A DNA stretch of 64,000 nt from Paraburkholderia kirstenboschensis (GTDB taxonomy: Bacteria; Pseudomonadota; Gammaproteobacteria; Burkholderiales; Burkholderiaceae), in contig NZ_CAJHCR010000006.1 in assembly GCF_904848585.1 (NCBI RefSeq), positions 1 to 64,000 on the forward strand, written 5' to 3'. Position numbers and translations under genes: made by a program. The notes beneath the pieces were generated by a model, which saw only the letters and a program-made list of their open reading frames with translations, searched no databases and had not been told where the DNA came from. Positions 8,222-16,539 of this stretch are shown here, in pieces. Position 1 is the first letter of the stretch, and each line of letters begins with the position of its first letter.

Positions 8222-8241
8222 TGGCGAATTGAAATTCGCCA
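8222..8241 (+). promoter_or_regulatory. Palindrome upstream of the MHS transporter
   Basis: TGGCGAATT and AATTCGCCA are perfect 9-base arms separated by two bases. The site lies 53 bases after the iclR stop and 94 bases before the transporter start. There is no T-run, and its half-sites keep the TGG...CCA ends of IclR operators, so an operator is more likely than a terminator. Confidence 0.45.
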
Positions 8242-8334
8242 CTACTTCAGATCGGATATTTAGCAGTAGAAATTAAAAATAAGCGATTGACGCAAGAGCA
8301 GCACAGACTCTTTTAAAGACAGCAGGAGACACGC

Positions 8335-9699
8335 ATGAACCATGTTTCAGAGCAACCTACCTCACATTCCATGGCCAACAGGGCGGTGAGCGCCGCCACG
8401 CTTGGCACCGCACTTGAATGGTTTGACTTTACGCTCTACGGATCAGTCGCAGCCACCGTGTTACCAAAGTTGTTCTTCCCGGCGATGGATTCGAGTTCCG
8501 CCATGCTTGCCTCGTTGGCAACTTTCAGCGTCGGACTGGCCGCCCGACCACTCGGCGCGATCATCTGCGGATACTTCGGCGACAAGATTGGACGTCGCAA
8601 TCTCATGCTCGGTACGGTGTCGGTGATGGGTCTCACATCGGTACTGATGGGTTTGCTGCCCACTTATGCGCAGATTGGAATTTATGCGCCTCTGCTGCTT
8701 GTCATTCTTCGCATTGTTCAGGGTTTCGCACTTGGCGGCGAATCTACTGGTGGCCAACTGATGGCGCTGGAGCATGCTCCAGCAGACCGGCGAGGCAAAT
8801 ACTCCGGTCTGATCGGCATGTGCGCTCCACTGAGCCAGATCGTTGCTAACGCGGTGCTTCTACTACTTTCCTCTACGATGAGCGCGAATGCCTTCATCAG
8901 CTATGGCTGGCGGATTCCGTTCGTGCTGAGCTTCGTGCTGGTGTTCGTCGGCATTTACATCCGACTGCGCGTTGCCGAGACTCCGGCTTTCGTCAAGATG
9001 CAGCAGTCCACTGTGGCCAAGGTCGGAAGCCCTCTAAGGGATGCGTTCCGCCTTCACTACAAGACGATCATTCGCATGATGCTGTTCTTCTGCGGACCGA
9101 CTGCCCTTTTCTATCTCGCCGTCGTATTCACCTTGAGCTATCTGACGAATACGCTCGGCGTGCCCAAGCAGACCGGCTTCATGTTGCTGATGATCGCCAA
9201 TGCCTGCGCCATCGCAGGTTCGATCCTTGGCGGCCTGCTGAGTGACCGGATTGGCCGTAAGCGCGCATTGCTGCTCGCGTCCGCCGCTACCTTCGTGATC
9301 ATGCTGTTTTATTTTCCGGTCCTGGCTACTCGAAGCTTCGTACCGATGGCGGTAGCTATGGGGCTTTTCATGGCATTCACGCAGGTCCAAACGGGGATTC
9401 AACCGGTCGCGTTCGCTGAGGCGTTTCCAACCAATGTTCGCTATTCCGGTTCGGCCCTCGCATTCACCGGTGCGAGCCTGTTCGCTGGTGGGCCGATTCC
9501 GGTGGTCGCCGCCTGGTTATTACACCTCGGCAACGGATCGCCGTGGCCGCTCGTCGCATTGGTTGGAGCACTCAATATCCTGTCGTTCTGCATGATTGCG
9601 ATCGGACCAGAGACCGCGGGCATCGACATGAACCGCCTCGACTCAGCGGCCGAGATCGCCGGTGAGCATCAACGTGTCTCTGGGCAGGCCACCTATTGA
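8335..9699 (+). CDS. MFS transporter, metabolite:H+ symporter (MHS) type
   Basis: A 454-residue inner-membrane protein of the major facilitator superfamily with about 12 membrane segments. The GTALEWFDFTLYG opening and the GDKIGRRNLM and SDRIGRKRAL loops (after TM2 and TM8) are typical of the MHS group (citrate, alpha-ketoglutarate, shikimate, proline/betaine and aromatic acid symporters). GQRFALGGEST-like sequence follows TM4 (GFALGGESTGG). AGGAG precedes the start. It follows iclR and precedes the unknown protein at 9761 by 61 bases. The substrate cannot be assigned. Confidence 0.9.
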   Translation: MNHVSEQPTSHSMANRAVSAATLGTALEWFDFTLYGSVAATVLPKLFFPAMDSSSAMLASLATFSVGLAARPLGAIICGYFGDKIGRRNLMLGTVSVMGLTSVLMGLLPTYAQIGIYAPLLLVILRIVQGFALGGESTGGQLMALEHAPADRRGKYSGLIGMCAPLSQIVANAVLLLLSSTMSANAFISYGWRIPFVLSFVLVFVGIYIRLRVAETPAFVKMQQSTVAKVGSPLRDAFRLHYKTIIRMMLFFCGPTALFYLAVVFTLSYLTNTLGVPKQTGFMLLMIANACAIAGSILGGLLSDRIGRKRALLLASAATFVIMLFYFPVLATRSFVPMAVAMGLFMAFTQVQTGIQPVAFAEAFPTNVRYSGSALAFTGASLFAGGPIPVVAAWLLHLGNGSPWPLVALVGALNILSFCMIAIGPETAGIDMNRLDSAAEIAGEHQRVSGQATY

Positions 9700-9760
9700 T
9701 CTCGCGCTGTGCCTTCGTTTTGCACCGGAAGAAGCACAGCCTTTGAGCACTCGAAAGCAG

Positions 9761-10441
9761 ATGGAGCACACACAATTGGACACCGCAAACACTGGCCTTC
9801 TCGCGATCTGGAGCACGATCGCGACCGAATCGGAAACTGACTACATGCACTGGCTCACCCGGGAACACATTTTTGAACGGGTAGGCGTACCGGGTTTTCG
9901 GTCAGGGCGGGTCTTCAAGCGACGCGACAAGCGGCCCTCGGAGTACATGATGCTGTACGAACTGGACAACGCGGACGTGATGGCGAGTTCTGGCTATCTG
10001 GAAAGGTTGAATAACCCGACTGCGTGGACCCGCCGGATCATGCCGACGCTCGAGCAGTTTCGCCGCGGCGGCGGAACTATTCTCGCCCGCGGTGCGAACT
10101 CAACCGGATACGGCGGTCACCTCGCCATCGCACGATTTGAAGACGCACTACCGGAATGCCTGACAGCCCAGCAAGGGCAGGCAATCGTCGATGCACTCGC
10201 GAAAGGCGACTGGGTTGTGAACGCGCAGATCATGGCCGTGAAAAACGAGGCGACAGCGATTGCCACGCAGGAAAAGTCGATGCGGCGAAGTTCAGAAGGT
10301 GAATTCGCGGGATTACTTCTCGTGGAGTCGCTCGATAATGGCTCGCTTGACCGGGCAACGATGCAGGCGAGCAAGGCAGCCGGGATCAATCCTGATTTGT
10401 TCGATTCATACGACCTCGTCTTCGTCTGCCATTCCGAATAG
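9761..10441 (+). CDS. Conserved protein of unknown function, probable two-repeat dimeric alpha/beta-barrel (DUF4286-like)
   Basis: A 226-residue soluble protein. The first half has a ferredoxin-like pattern: a strand (LLAIWSTIA), a helix with TREHIFERV, GFRSGRVFKR, then YMMLYEL and a helix of YLERLNNPTAWTRRIMP. The second half (from about residue 112) repeats the strand-helix-strand layout with HLAIARFED and FAGLLLVES. This resembles DUF4286/EthD-like stress-barrel proteins that bind small aromatic or acid substrates. An earlier GTG start at 9662 would overlap the transporter; ATG at 9761 fits the domain. Being transcribed with an MHS transporter suggests a catabolic role, which is inference. 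Confidence 0.7.
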   Translation: MEHTQLDTANTGLLAIWSTIATESETDYMHWLTREHIFERVGVPGFRSGRVFKRRDKRPSEYMMLYELDNADVMASSGYLERLNNPTAWTRRIMPTLEQFRRGGGTILARGANSTGYGGHLAIARFEDALPECLTAQQGQAIVDALAKGDWVVNAQIMAVKNEATAIATQEKSMRRSSEGEFAGLLLVESLDNGSLDRATMQASKAAGINPDLFDSYDLVFVCHSE

Positions 10442-10751
10442 GCATTTGATGTCTGGAATAACTTAGAGAGAGGCGGTCCGACCACTTTAGGACGTTTGCC
10501 GTCGTGGCCTGAATCGTCGGCACATCTTCAAGGCCAGGTTCAGTGGTTACGTCGTCCGCCACCTTTTGCGGTCACATCTGATGCCGCACGAGTGAGGTCG
10601 CCATGACGTGCATCTTGCCATCCCGTGCCGCTATCTCCGCGTGATGTTTGGCGCTCAGTTGGCACGCATCTCTTCCACATTGACGATTGCCGTCCGCGCT
10701 CCCGACGACTTTTGTGCGTCGCTCGCGCGGTTTCCGGCAAGAGAACCAGGT
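10442..10751. other. Intergenic region, convergent genes
   Basis: Between the unknown protein (plus) and the methyltransferase (minus), both ending here. I see no conserved coding frame, strong hairpin with a T-run, or repeat. Confidence 0.5.
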
Positions 10752-11813
10752 TCACGCCTGCGCCTGAAAAACCAGATTGAACGGCGTTTGCGTTGCACGC
10801 CTGAAGCGCGTGAAGCCGCCAGCAGTCACGACTTCTCTGAGCCGCGCTTCGCCCGCCTGAGCGCCGAGCGCTCTTCTGCCTTCCTGTGATAACGATGCGC
10901 CTGTGCAAATCATCGTCGAGGCAGAATAGAACACCCGTCCGACAGGATTGATATTGTCTTCGAGGCGGTCATTCGCGAACGGTTCTACGATCATCCACGA
11001 TCCATTGGGTCGCAGCGTTTGCAGGACGTGTGCTGCTGCGCCCGTCGGGTCGCCCATATCGTGCAGGCAATCGAAGAAGGCGACGAGGTCGTAGTCCTTC
11101 CCGGGATATTGCTGCGCGGTTGCGACTTCAAACGTGACGCGGTCGCCGAGGCCCGCGCCGTCGGCAAGTTCACGTGCTCTTTGTACGGACGGCTCGTGAT
11201 AATCGAAGCCGACGAAAGCCGCGTTCGGGTATGCCTGAGCCATCAATATCGTCGATGCGCCGTGGCCACAGCCGACATCCGCGACTTTCGCGCCACGCCC
11301 CTTGAGAATCTCTTGTACTCCGTCGAGCGCGGGGATCCATTCATTGACAAGATGCGCTGCATAGCCCGGACGAAAGAATCGTTCAGTACCCCGGAACAGC
11401 GATGGATGATGCTGATGCCAACCGACGCCCAAACCCGTGCGAAACGCGGCTTCGAGTTTCGGCAAGCTGCGGAACATCGCTTCAGCGCAGTCACAGAAGC
11501 CGGGGATAAAAGTCGGGCTCGTTTCTTCGGCAAAGCACATCGCCATTTCATTGGCGAGCTGATAGCGGGCAGTCGAAGGCTCATAGTCAATGAAACCGGA
11601 TGCAGCTTGCGCGGCGAGCCATTCGCGCACGTATCGTTCGGCGAGACCGGCACGTTCCGCGACCTGCTCCGAGGTCATCCAGCCCTGCTCGCTCATCGCT
11701 TTGTAGAGGCCGAGCCGGTCGCCGAGCGCGATCAGCGGCGCGCACGCCACTGCGCCGAACTCTCCAACCATCCGCCCCATGAAGTCTTCCACTTTCTGTT
11801 GGTCGTATTGCAT
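10752..11813 (-). CDS. SAM-dependent class I methyltransferase with N-terminal winged helix
   Basis: A 353-residue protein. Residues about 15-85 form a winged-helix dimerisation domain (LGLYKAMSEQGWMTSEQVAERAGLAERYVREWLAAQAA) and residues 160-350 a Rossmann methyltransferase with motif I VADVGCGHGAST (about 170-181), the acidic loop VGFDYHE, and FFDCLHDMGDP. This layout matches the Rv2258c-like methyltransferase family. Start at 11813 is chosen because GAGGTGG lies 5 bases upstream; a GTG four codons earlier is possible. Substrate unknown. It is divergent from the lysR at 12197. Confidence 0.85.
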   Translation of the reverse strand: MQYDQQKVEDFMGRMVGEFGAVACAPLIALGDRLGLYKAMSEQGWMTSEQVAERAGLAERYVREWLAAQAASGFIDYEPSTARYQLANEMAMCFAEETSPTFIPGFCDCAEAMFRSLPKLEAAFRTGLGVGWHQHHPSLFRGTERFFRPGYAAHLVNEWIPALDGVQEILKGRGAKVADVGCGHGASTILMAQAYPNAAFVGFDYHEPSVQRARELADGAGLGDRVTFEVATAQQYPGKDYDLVAFFDCLHDMGDPTGAAAHVLQTLRPNGSWMIVEPFANDRLEDNINPVGRVFYSASTMICTGASLSQEGRRALGAQAGEARLREVVTAGGFTRFRRATQTPFNLVFQAQA

Positions 11814-12196
11814 GTGCCACCTCACGCTACGAAGGCAGAATACATCTGACGAAAAAGCGCTGTCGTTCCTTGCAGCAGGCTAACGTTGCCCATGAAGAGT
11901 ATAGGTAGGCAATAGCAGAATGAAACGACAATGCATGGCGCCATTGCGTCGCCGACGCCAGTGCAGGACGCGCCACCAGTCGTCTTCGGTACCGGCCATT
12001 TAAGGGAGGTACCGGCTTGTCGTGAGGCGAACTTTGCGGGGCATTTAACATCCGGTGAAGTCCGGCCGGAAGTGATAAGCGCTATTCCGGCAAGGATGAC
12101 CAATGACGCTCGACGTGTTCTGACACGCTAGACTTCCGCCTTAACACATCTCAGCCACGATACGGACTTCACGGTCCCTCAAGGAGAAGCAGCGGC
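11814..12196. other. Divergent intergenic region between methyltransferase and lysR
   Basis: About 380 bases that must hold both promoters. I see no gene, and no operator convincing enough to list. Confidence 0.5.
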
Positions 12197-13129
12197 ATGG
12201 ACCGGATGGCAGCAATGGAAACGTACGTCAGCGTCGTGGAGGCGGGCTCGTTCTCGGCAGCCGCCAAGCGACTCAAACTCGGGCAACCGGCAGTCTCGAA
12301 GTCGATCGCGCAACTCGAAGAGCGACTCGGCGTACGACTCCTTTTGCGCTCGACACGCGGTCTGACGCCCACCGATGCCGGTCAGCGTTTCTATGAGCAC
12401 GCGAGGCGCGCAATCGAAGAAGTGGAACTTGCCGAACATGTCGCGCGCGACGCGTCTACTGGGCTGTCCGGCGTGCTGCGCATCAGCGCCGCCGTGACCT
12501 TCGCGCGGCTGCATATCCTCCCCGCGCTCAAGACGTTTCTCGATCGGCACCCTGATTTGCAGATCGATATCGTGCTGGACGACCGCACCATCGATCTGCT
12601 CGAAAAGGGCGTGGACGTTGCCCTGCGCATGGGATCGCTCGACGATTCGACAATGACCGCGCGCCGCATTGCGCAAAGCCGTCGGCTGGTCGTCGGAACG
12701 CCTGCATACCTCGCCGAAGCAGGCGTGCCGAAAACGCCTGCGGACCTCAGTCAGCATCAGGTGATCGTGTATTCGTTGCGAGGCGGCGGCGAGTCGTGGG
12801 CGTTCAGCCAGCACGGCAAGGAAGTGGCGGTGGTCGTGTCCGGCCGCGTCAGCGTGAGCGCCGCCGAAGGCATGCGTACGACGGTGCTTGGTGGATTGGG
12901 CCTTGCGATCGCGTCGGAATGGATGTTCTCGCCGGAACTTGCCGATGGCTCGGTTCAAGCGGTACTGACCGACTGGGAATTGCCCTCGATCGACCTGTGG
13001 GCGGTCTTCCCGGCCGGACGCCTGGTAAGTGCGAAGGCGCGAGCGTTCATCGCCTTCGTCGAAGAGGTACTCGGTGCCGCCGGCAGCGCCAACAGCGGCC
13101 CGTCCTCAGAAAGCGAGCTTACCGATTGA
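12197..13129 (+). CDS. LysR-family transcriptional regulator
   Basis: A 310-residue LysR regulator of the CrgA-like subgroup: winged helix (MAAMETYVSVVEAGSFSAAAKRL, QPAVSKSIAQLEERLG; residues 4-60) then a substrate-binding domain (LRISAAVTFARLHILPAL, DIVLDDRTIDL). The last 24 bases overlap the 3' end of the SDR remnant on the other strand. Divergence from the methyltransferase gene suggests control of that gene; loss of the neighbouring SDR suggests part of its original regulon has gone. Confidence 0.9.
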   Translation: MDRMAAMETYVSVVEAGSFSAAAKRLKLGQPAVSKSIAQLEERLGVRLLLRSTRGLTPTDAGQRFYEHARRAIEEVELAEHVARDASTGLSGVLRISAAVTFARLHILPALKTFLDRHPDLQIDIVLDDRTIDLLEKGVDVALRMGSLDDSTMTARRIAQSRRLVVGTPAYLAEAGVPKTPADLSQHQVIVYSLRGGGESWAFSQHGKEVAVVVSGRVSVSAAEGMRTTVLGGLGLAIASEWMFSPELADGSVQAVLTDWELPSIDLWAVFPAGRLVSAKARAFIAFVEEVLGAAGSANSGPSSESELTD

Positions 13130-13235
13130 TGCTCCGCCGTCGACGTAAAGCGTCTGACCGGTTATGAAAGCCGCCGCATCAGAAAGCAGAAACTCAATTG
13201 GTCGCGCCAGTTACGAGAAATGTACGCTGCGTCAT
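13106..13235 (-). pseudogene. SDR gene reduced to its two ends by internal deletion
   Basis: On the minus strand a start codon at 13235 with AAAGGAC upstream begins MTQRTFLVTGATN, the first strand and glycine motif of an SDR. About 30 bases later, in another frame, comes the C-terminal end FLLSDAAAFITGQTLYVDGG followed by a stop at 13108-13106. Roughly 200 central residues are missing, and a TGA follows the N-terminal piece. Both ends clearly belong to the same family, so this is one gene with a deletion near 13196-13200. Its end overlaps lysR. Confidence 0.8.
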
Positions 13236-13327
13236 CAAATGTCCTTTACGAACCGGAAGGAATCGAAATGCCGCGACGGGTTCTCCGGCGCGGCGATCTG
13301 TGCGCGTTGAGCGTTGAACGGTCAGGC

Positions 13328-13999
13328 TCAGGCGTTGGCCGTCGCTTTTTCCAGAACCGGGAACATGTCCGACGGGTCCGGACGACGCGTGTAATCGGGG
13401 TTGACCTCCGAATAGAGCACGATGCCGTCCTGACCGACGACATAGCGAGCGGGCATCGGCAACGTCCAGCTCGGGTCGTTATTGAACGCCGGCAGATCGT
13501 TTTTCAGGTTTTGGTACAGCTCGACCAGATAGTCGGGCAACGCGAAACGCAGTCCGAAGTCGGCACCCGTCTGACCGTTCTCGTCGCTCAGCACCGGAAA
13601 GTCCAATTCGTTGGTGCGCACGGACTTGCGGCTATTGACCGGCGTCTGCGGCGAGATCGCCACGACGTTCGCGCCGTAGGCCTGAATCTCAGGCAGCACT
13701 TCGTTGATCGCCTGCAATTCGATATTGCAGTATGGGCACCAGACGCCGCGATAAAACGTCACCACCAGCGGGCCCTTCACCAGCAACGCAGCGGAAGACA
13801 CGTCGTTGCCATCCTGATCTTTCAGTTGGAAATGCGGCGCGCGGTCGCCGGCCTTGATCGCGCGGCCCGCTTGCCCGCTCGCAATCAGTTCTGCCGTGGC
13901 GCGTTCCATCACCGGATGAATTTCTGGCGGTGCGTTGAACGGCGGTTTGCCAGCCTTGAAGTCGGCCCGGAATGCGTCGAGTTTGTCTTGCAGTGACAT
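13328..13999 (-). CDS. AhpC/TSA-type peroxiredoxin-like protein
   Basis: A 223-residue thioredoxin-fold protein. FYRGVWCPYCN (about residues 83-93) carries a CxxC in the position of the peroxidatic cysteine, preceded by APHFQLKDQDGN, the beta-strand and turn that open the AhpC/TSA fold. A later TLPMPARYVVGQDG fits the conserved cis-Pro and strand. The CPYC arrangement points to the PrxQ/peroxiredoxin-like group acting on peroxides with a thiol donor. AGGAG-like sequence lies upstream. It sits in a minus-strand group with the carboxymuconolactone-type CxxC protein. Confidence 0.85.
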   Translation of the reverse strand: MSLQDKLDAFRADFKAGKPPFNAPPEIHPVMERATAELIASGQAGRAIKAGDRAPHFQLKDQDGNDVSSAALLVKGPLVVTFYRGVWCPYCNIELQAINEVLPEIQAYGANVVAISPQTPVNSRKSVRTNELDFPVLSDENGQTGADFGLRFALPDYLVELYQNLKNDLPAFNNDPSWTLPMPARYVVGQDGIVLYSEVNPDYTRRPDPSDMFPVLEKATANA

Positions 14000-14053
14000 G
14001 AGTGTTCTCCTTCGAGAGGAATAGAGGAATGAGGAATCAACGAGTCAGTAGGT

Positions 14054-14242
14054 TCAGGCTGCGTTTTGCGCTGAGGCAATGCGTGCCGCTTCGGCCGCAG
14101 TGACGCCTTGGAGCGCCAGGCCGTAGCCGATGCCTTCGTCGATCACGCGACCCAATCGCTCGGTGATTCCGATGCGGGTGTATTTGGTGGTGAGCGGCGG
14201 CTGCTTTGCGATAGTCGCGGCGATGGCATGCGCACGTTCCAC
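14054..14242 (-). pseudogene. C-terminal remnant of an enoyl-CoA hydratase/isomerase family protein
   Basis: The 62 residues (RAHAIAATIAKQPPL, then YTRIGITERLGRVIDEGIGYGLALQG) resemble the helical C-terminal trimerisation tail of crotonases. The oxyanion-hole region and catalytic glutamates lie in the missing N-terminal ~200 residues. It is wedged between the peroxiredoxin-like gene and the carboxymuconolactone-type gene with no start or ribosome binding site of its own that looks native. Family assignment is from the residue pattern only. Confidence 0.55.
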
Positions 14243-14295
14243 CGGGTTTGACGGGAGCCGCGAGGGCTTCCGCAGACGGCTTAAGGAGCGACAGC

Positions 14296-14862
14296 TTAAG
14301 CAGCGACAGCGACCGGCTTAGTCCACTCGTTACCGGTCATGAAGCCGTCGAGTTCGGTGTGAACGATGTGGTTCGTGTAGTTGCTCATCACCTTGGTTGC
14401 CACGCCAAGAATCACTTCGAGGACGTTTTGACGGGTGTAGCCAGCGGCGAGAAACGCGTCGACATCGGCGTCCGGGACGAAGCCACGCTCACGCACCACG
14501 AGCGTCGTGAAGCGATGCAGCGCTTCGAGCTTTGCATCGGGCAGCGGCGTGCCCGCGCGCAGCGCGGCGATCACGCCCGCGTCCATCTTGAGCATCTTTG
14601 CCAGCGTGCTGTGACCGGCCATGCAGTAGTGGCAGTTGTTCTCGAAGTTCGAGGTGAGGTAGACGACCTGCTGCTCGTGCGGCGTCAGTGTGCTTTTCGA
14701 GAACAGATCCCACAGCGCCGAGTAGCCGGCCAACAGCGCAGGCGATTCCGCCATATGCGCCTGCAAGTTGGGGACGAAGCCGAAGGCGCGCTTCGTGTCT
14801 TCGAGGCTGGCCTTCGACGCGGCCGGTGCGTTATCGATCGTATAGGTTTGGAAGTTGCTCAT
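14296..14862 (-). CDS. Carboxymuconolactone decarboxylase / AhpD-like protein
   Basis: A 188-residue all-helical protein with the CMD/AhpD signature NCHYCMAGH (about residues 78-86): the CxxC plus following His act as a thiol redox centre in AhpD-type alkylhydroperoxidases. AAGYTRQNVLEVIL near residue 142 is the second conserved helix. AGGAGC precedes the start. The CxxC favours a peroxidase/antioxidant role over muconolactone decarboxylation, and the co-directional peroxiredoxin-like gene supports this. Confidence 0.85.
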   Translation of the reverse strand: MSNFQTYTIDNAPAASKASLEDTKRAFGFVPNLQAHMAESPALLAGYSALWDLFSKSTLTPHEQQVVYLTSNFENNCHYCMAGHSTLAKMLKMDAGVIAALRAGTPLPDAKLEALHRFTTLVVRERGFVPDADVDAFLAAGYTRQNVLEVILGVATKVMSNYTNHIVHTELDGFMTGNEWTKPVAVAA

Positions 14863-15099
14863 CGTTTTGCTCCTGTTGGTTGACGGTGAGCAAATGATGA
14901 AGGTCAGCGCCCAGCCGAAGAAGGCAGGCGTCGTTGATAACAGTCATTCCTGGCAGGCATAAAGCGACGGCAGTGCCGTTGGCGTGCACGCGCCGCGTGC
15001 GCGTTCGCGGGAGCGGGTTTCGCCCTGGCAATCATCCAGCCGCGCAAGTGATGTACTTCGCCTTACCGGACGCGTTTGCTTAGCGCGCTCTTCACCGGC

Positions 15100-15816
15100 T
15101 TAAGAAACGACGACTGTAAATTCGAGCCCTGACTCAAAGTCCAGCGTCGTTGTCGAAAATCGCGGATCGTCGTCAAGATAGTGCTTGTAGGGACGAACGG
15201 CGTCCTCGGCCGTGTACATGTTGTCGGCAAGAACGATAGAGCCCGGGCGCAGCAGGCGCTCAGTTTGCTTGAACAGATCCAGGTAGGTGTTGGCCCACAC
15301 GTCGATAAACACCATATCGAAAGTGCCTTCCAGTTCGGAAACGGTCTGGAATGCATCGCCTTCCCGCAGGTCAACATAAGCATCTACGCCCGCCGCTTTG
15401 ACGTTGGCCTGAAGATGTGCGCACTTAACCGCGTCGGATTCAGTCGCGACAACCATTCCACTGCCCAACGTGCGCAAGGCCTCGGCGAGATACAGCGTGG
15501 ACACGCCGCAGGAACTGCCGAGTTCGAGGATTCGAGCCGGTTTGTGCGAAAGCACCATGTTGTGTAAAAACCTTCCCGTTTTCTCTGACACGGCTAACGA
15601 TAGAGGAGTGCCTTGCGACGATTCGAAATCTTCACTAGATAGTCCGAGCGTTTCGAGAAACCGGCCGCGCAGTCGAGGTGCGAGCGTGTCATATTCCTCC
15701 GCGAGAGTCAGAAACTCCTCGCTCGATCCGTCAAACTGCGCCTGTGCGCGGGCGATTACTTCTGTCTGGCTCTGTTCGTGAAGCCGCCGCAAAAGAACTG
15801 TGCTTGACGACACCAT
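15100..15816 (-). CDS. O-methyltransferase-like SAM-dependent methyltransferase
   Basis: A 238-residue protein of the cation-dependent O-methyltransferase type. It has motif I ILELGSSCGVSTLYLAEAL (about residues 94-112), an acidic loop MVVATESD, FDMVFIDVWAN (metal-binding Asp region) and LRPGSIVLADNM. AAGGAGAG lies 4 bases before the start. Catechol or caffeoyl-CoA-like acceptors are typical of the family; the real substrate is unknown. It is not tightly linked to its neighbours (237 bases before the carboxymuconolactone-type gene). Confidence 0.85.
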   Translation of the reverse strand: MVSSSTVLLRRLHEQSQTEVIARAQAQFDGSSEEFLTLAEEYDTLAPRLRGRFLETLGLSSEDFESSQGTPLSLAVSEKTGRFLHNMVLSHKPARILELGSSCGVSTLYLAEALRTLGSGMVVATESDAVKCAHLQANVKAAGVDAYVDLREGDAFQTVSELEGTFDMVFIDVWANTYLDLFKQTERLLRPGSIVLADNMYTAEDAVRPYKHYLDDDPRFSTTTLDFESGLEFTVVVS

Positions 15817-15919
15817 GTGCTCTCCTTGACGAGATCGGTAGTGTTGATGAAGTCTCCAGCGACTGACCGCTACCTGGCAGCCTGCGATGTCGTAACGCCA
15901 TCAGCAAAGACGTTTGACG

Positions 15920-16216
15920 CTATGCCGTTCTGGCCAGCTTGATCGCGCGTTCAGGACACGCGGTCACGCAAAGACCGCATGACCGGCAGGCGTCCGCATT
16001 CGGCGTGTAGGCGACTTTCATTCCATGCACGCGTAGCTTAAGGCGATGCATCAAACCGAGACTCAGATAATCGACCTCGTCGATGCGCCGGATCTCAAAC
16101 ACGTTCTCGGGACAAACATCCAGGCAATCGCCCTTACCTTCGCAACGTTTCAGGTCGACGAGTGGCGCAATCACGCCCGGCTTCTGTTTGCAGTCGGCCG
16201 TTGATTTCTCGCGCAT
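15920..16216 (-). CDS. Ferredoxin, two [4Fe-4S] cluster type
   Basis: A 98-residue electron carrier. The second cluster motif is complete (CRSCGLCVTACPE, about residues 77-89); the first is CEGKGDCLDVCPE (about 25-37) with an additional Cys near residue 9 (ADCKQKPG), a spacing seen in some ferredoxin-like proteins. Start at 16216 follows the membrane protein stop at 16219 with TGAACATG, so translation is coupled. It is the third gene of the sigma factor operon. The redox partner is unknown. Confidence 0.88.
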   Translation of the reverse strand: MREKSTADCKQKPGVIAPLVDLKRCEGKGDCLDVCPENVFEIRRIDEVDYLSLGLMHRLKLRVHGMKVAYTPNADACRSCGLCVTACPERAIKLARTA

Positions 16217-16218
16217 GT

Positions 16219-16527
16219 TCAATCTCCCGCGCGCCCGGCGCGGCCCGATCGCCATGCCGACTGGAAATGCTCCCGTTCCTCAGGCGTCATGGCTTCCCAT
16301 TTGCGCCAATGACGCCGTTCGCGCCAGCCGCCGTGTCCGCGGAATCCGCCAAACAGGATGCGGCTCAAAACCAGCAAGCCCAACGCATGCGCGAAGTCGA
16401 TCGCACGGGCGCCGACGAATATCGCCGGAATCACCCAGTTCCATAGAGTCATGACCACCCACCCGAGCACGCCTATGCCGACCACCACAAGCAGCACTTT
16501 GCCCACACATCTGATTCGATATTTCAT
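16219..16527 (-). CDS. Small inner-membrane protein in the sigma factor operon
   Basis: A 102-residue protein with two hydrophobic helices (about residues 8-28 and 33-57) and a charged cytoplasmic tail rich in Arg, Trp and Gly ending in MTPEEREHFQSAWR. No zinc-finger or anti-sigma motif is visible. It starts 12 bases after the sigma factor gene and is directly coupled to the ferredoxin. Its place suggests it senses or modulates the sigma factor response, but that is inference. Confidence 0.75.
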   Translation of the reverse strand: MKYRIRCVGKVLLVVVGIGVLGWVVMTLWNWVIPAIFVGARAIDFAHALGLLVLSRILFGGFRGHGGWRERRHWRKWEAMTPEEREHFQSAWRSGRAGRAGD

Positions 16528-16539
16528 CCGTCGACTCCT

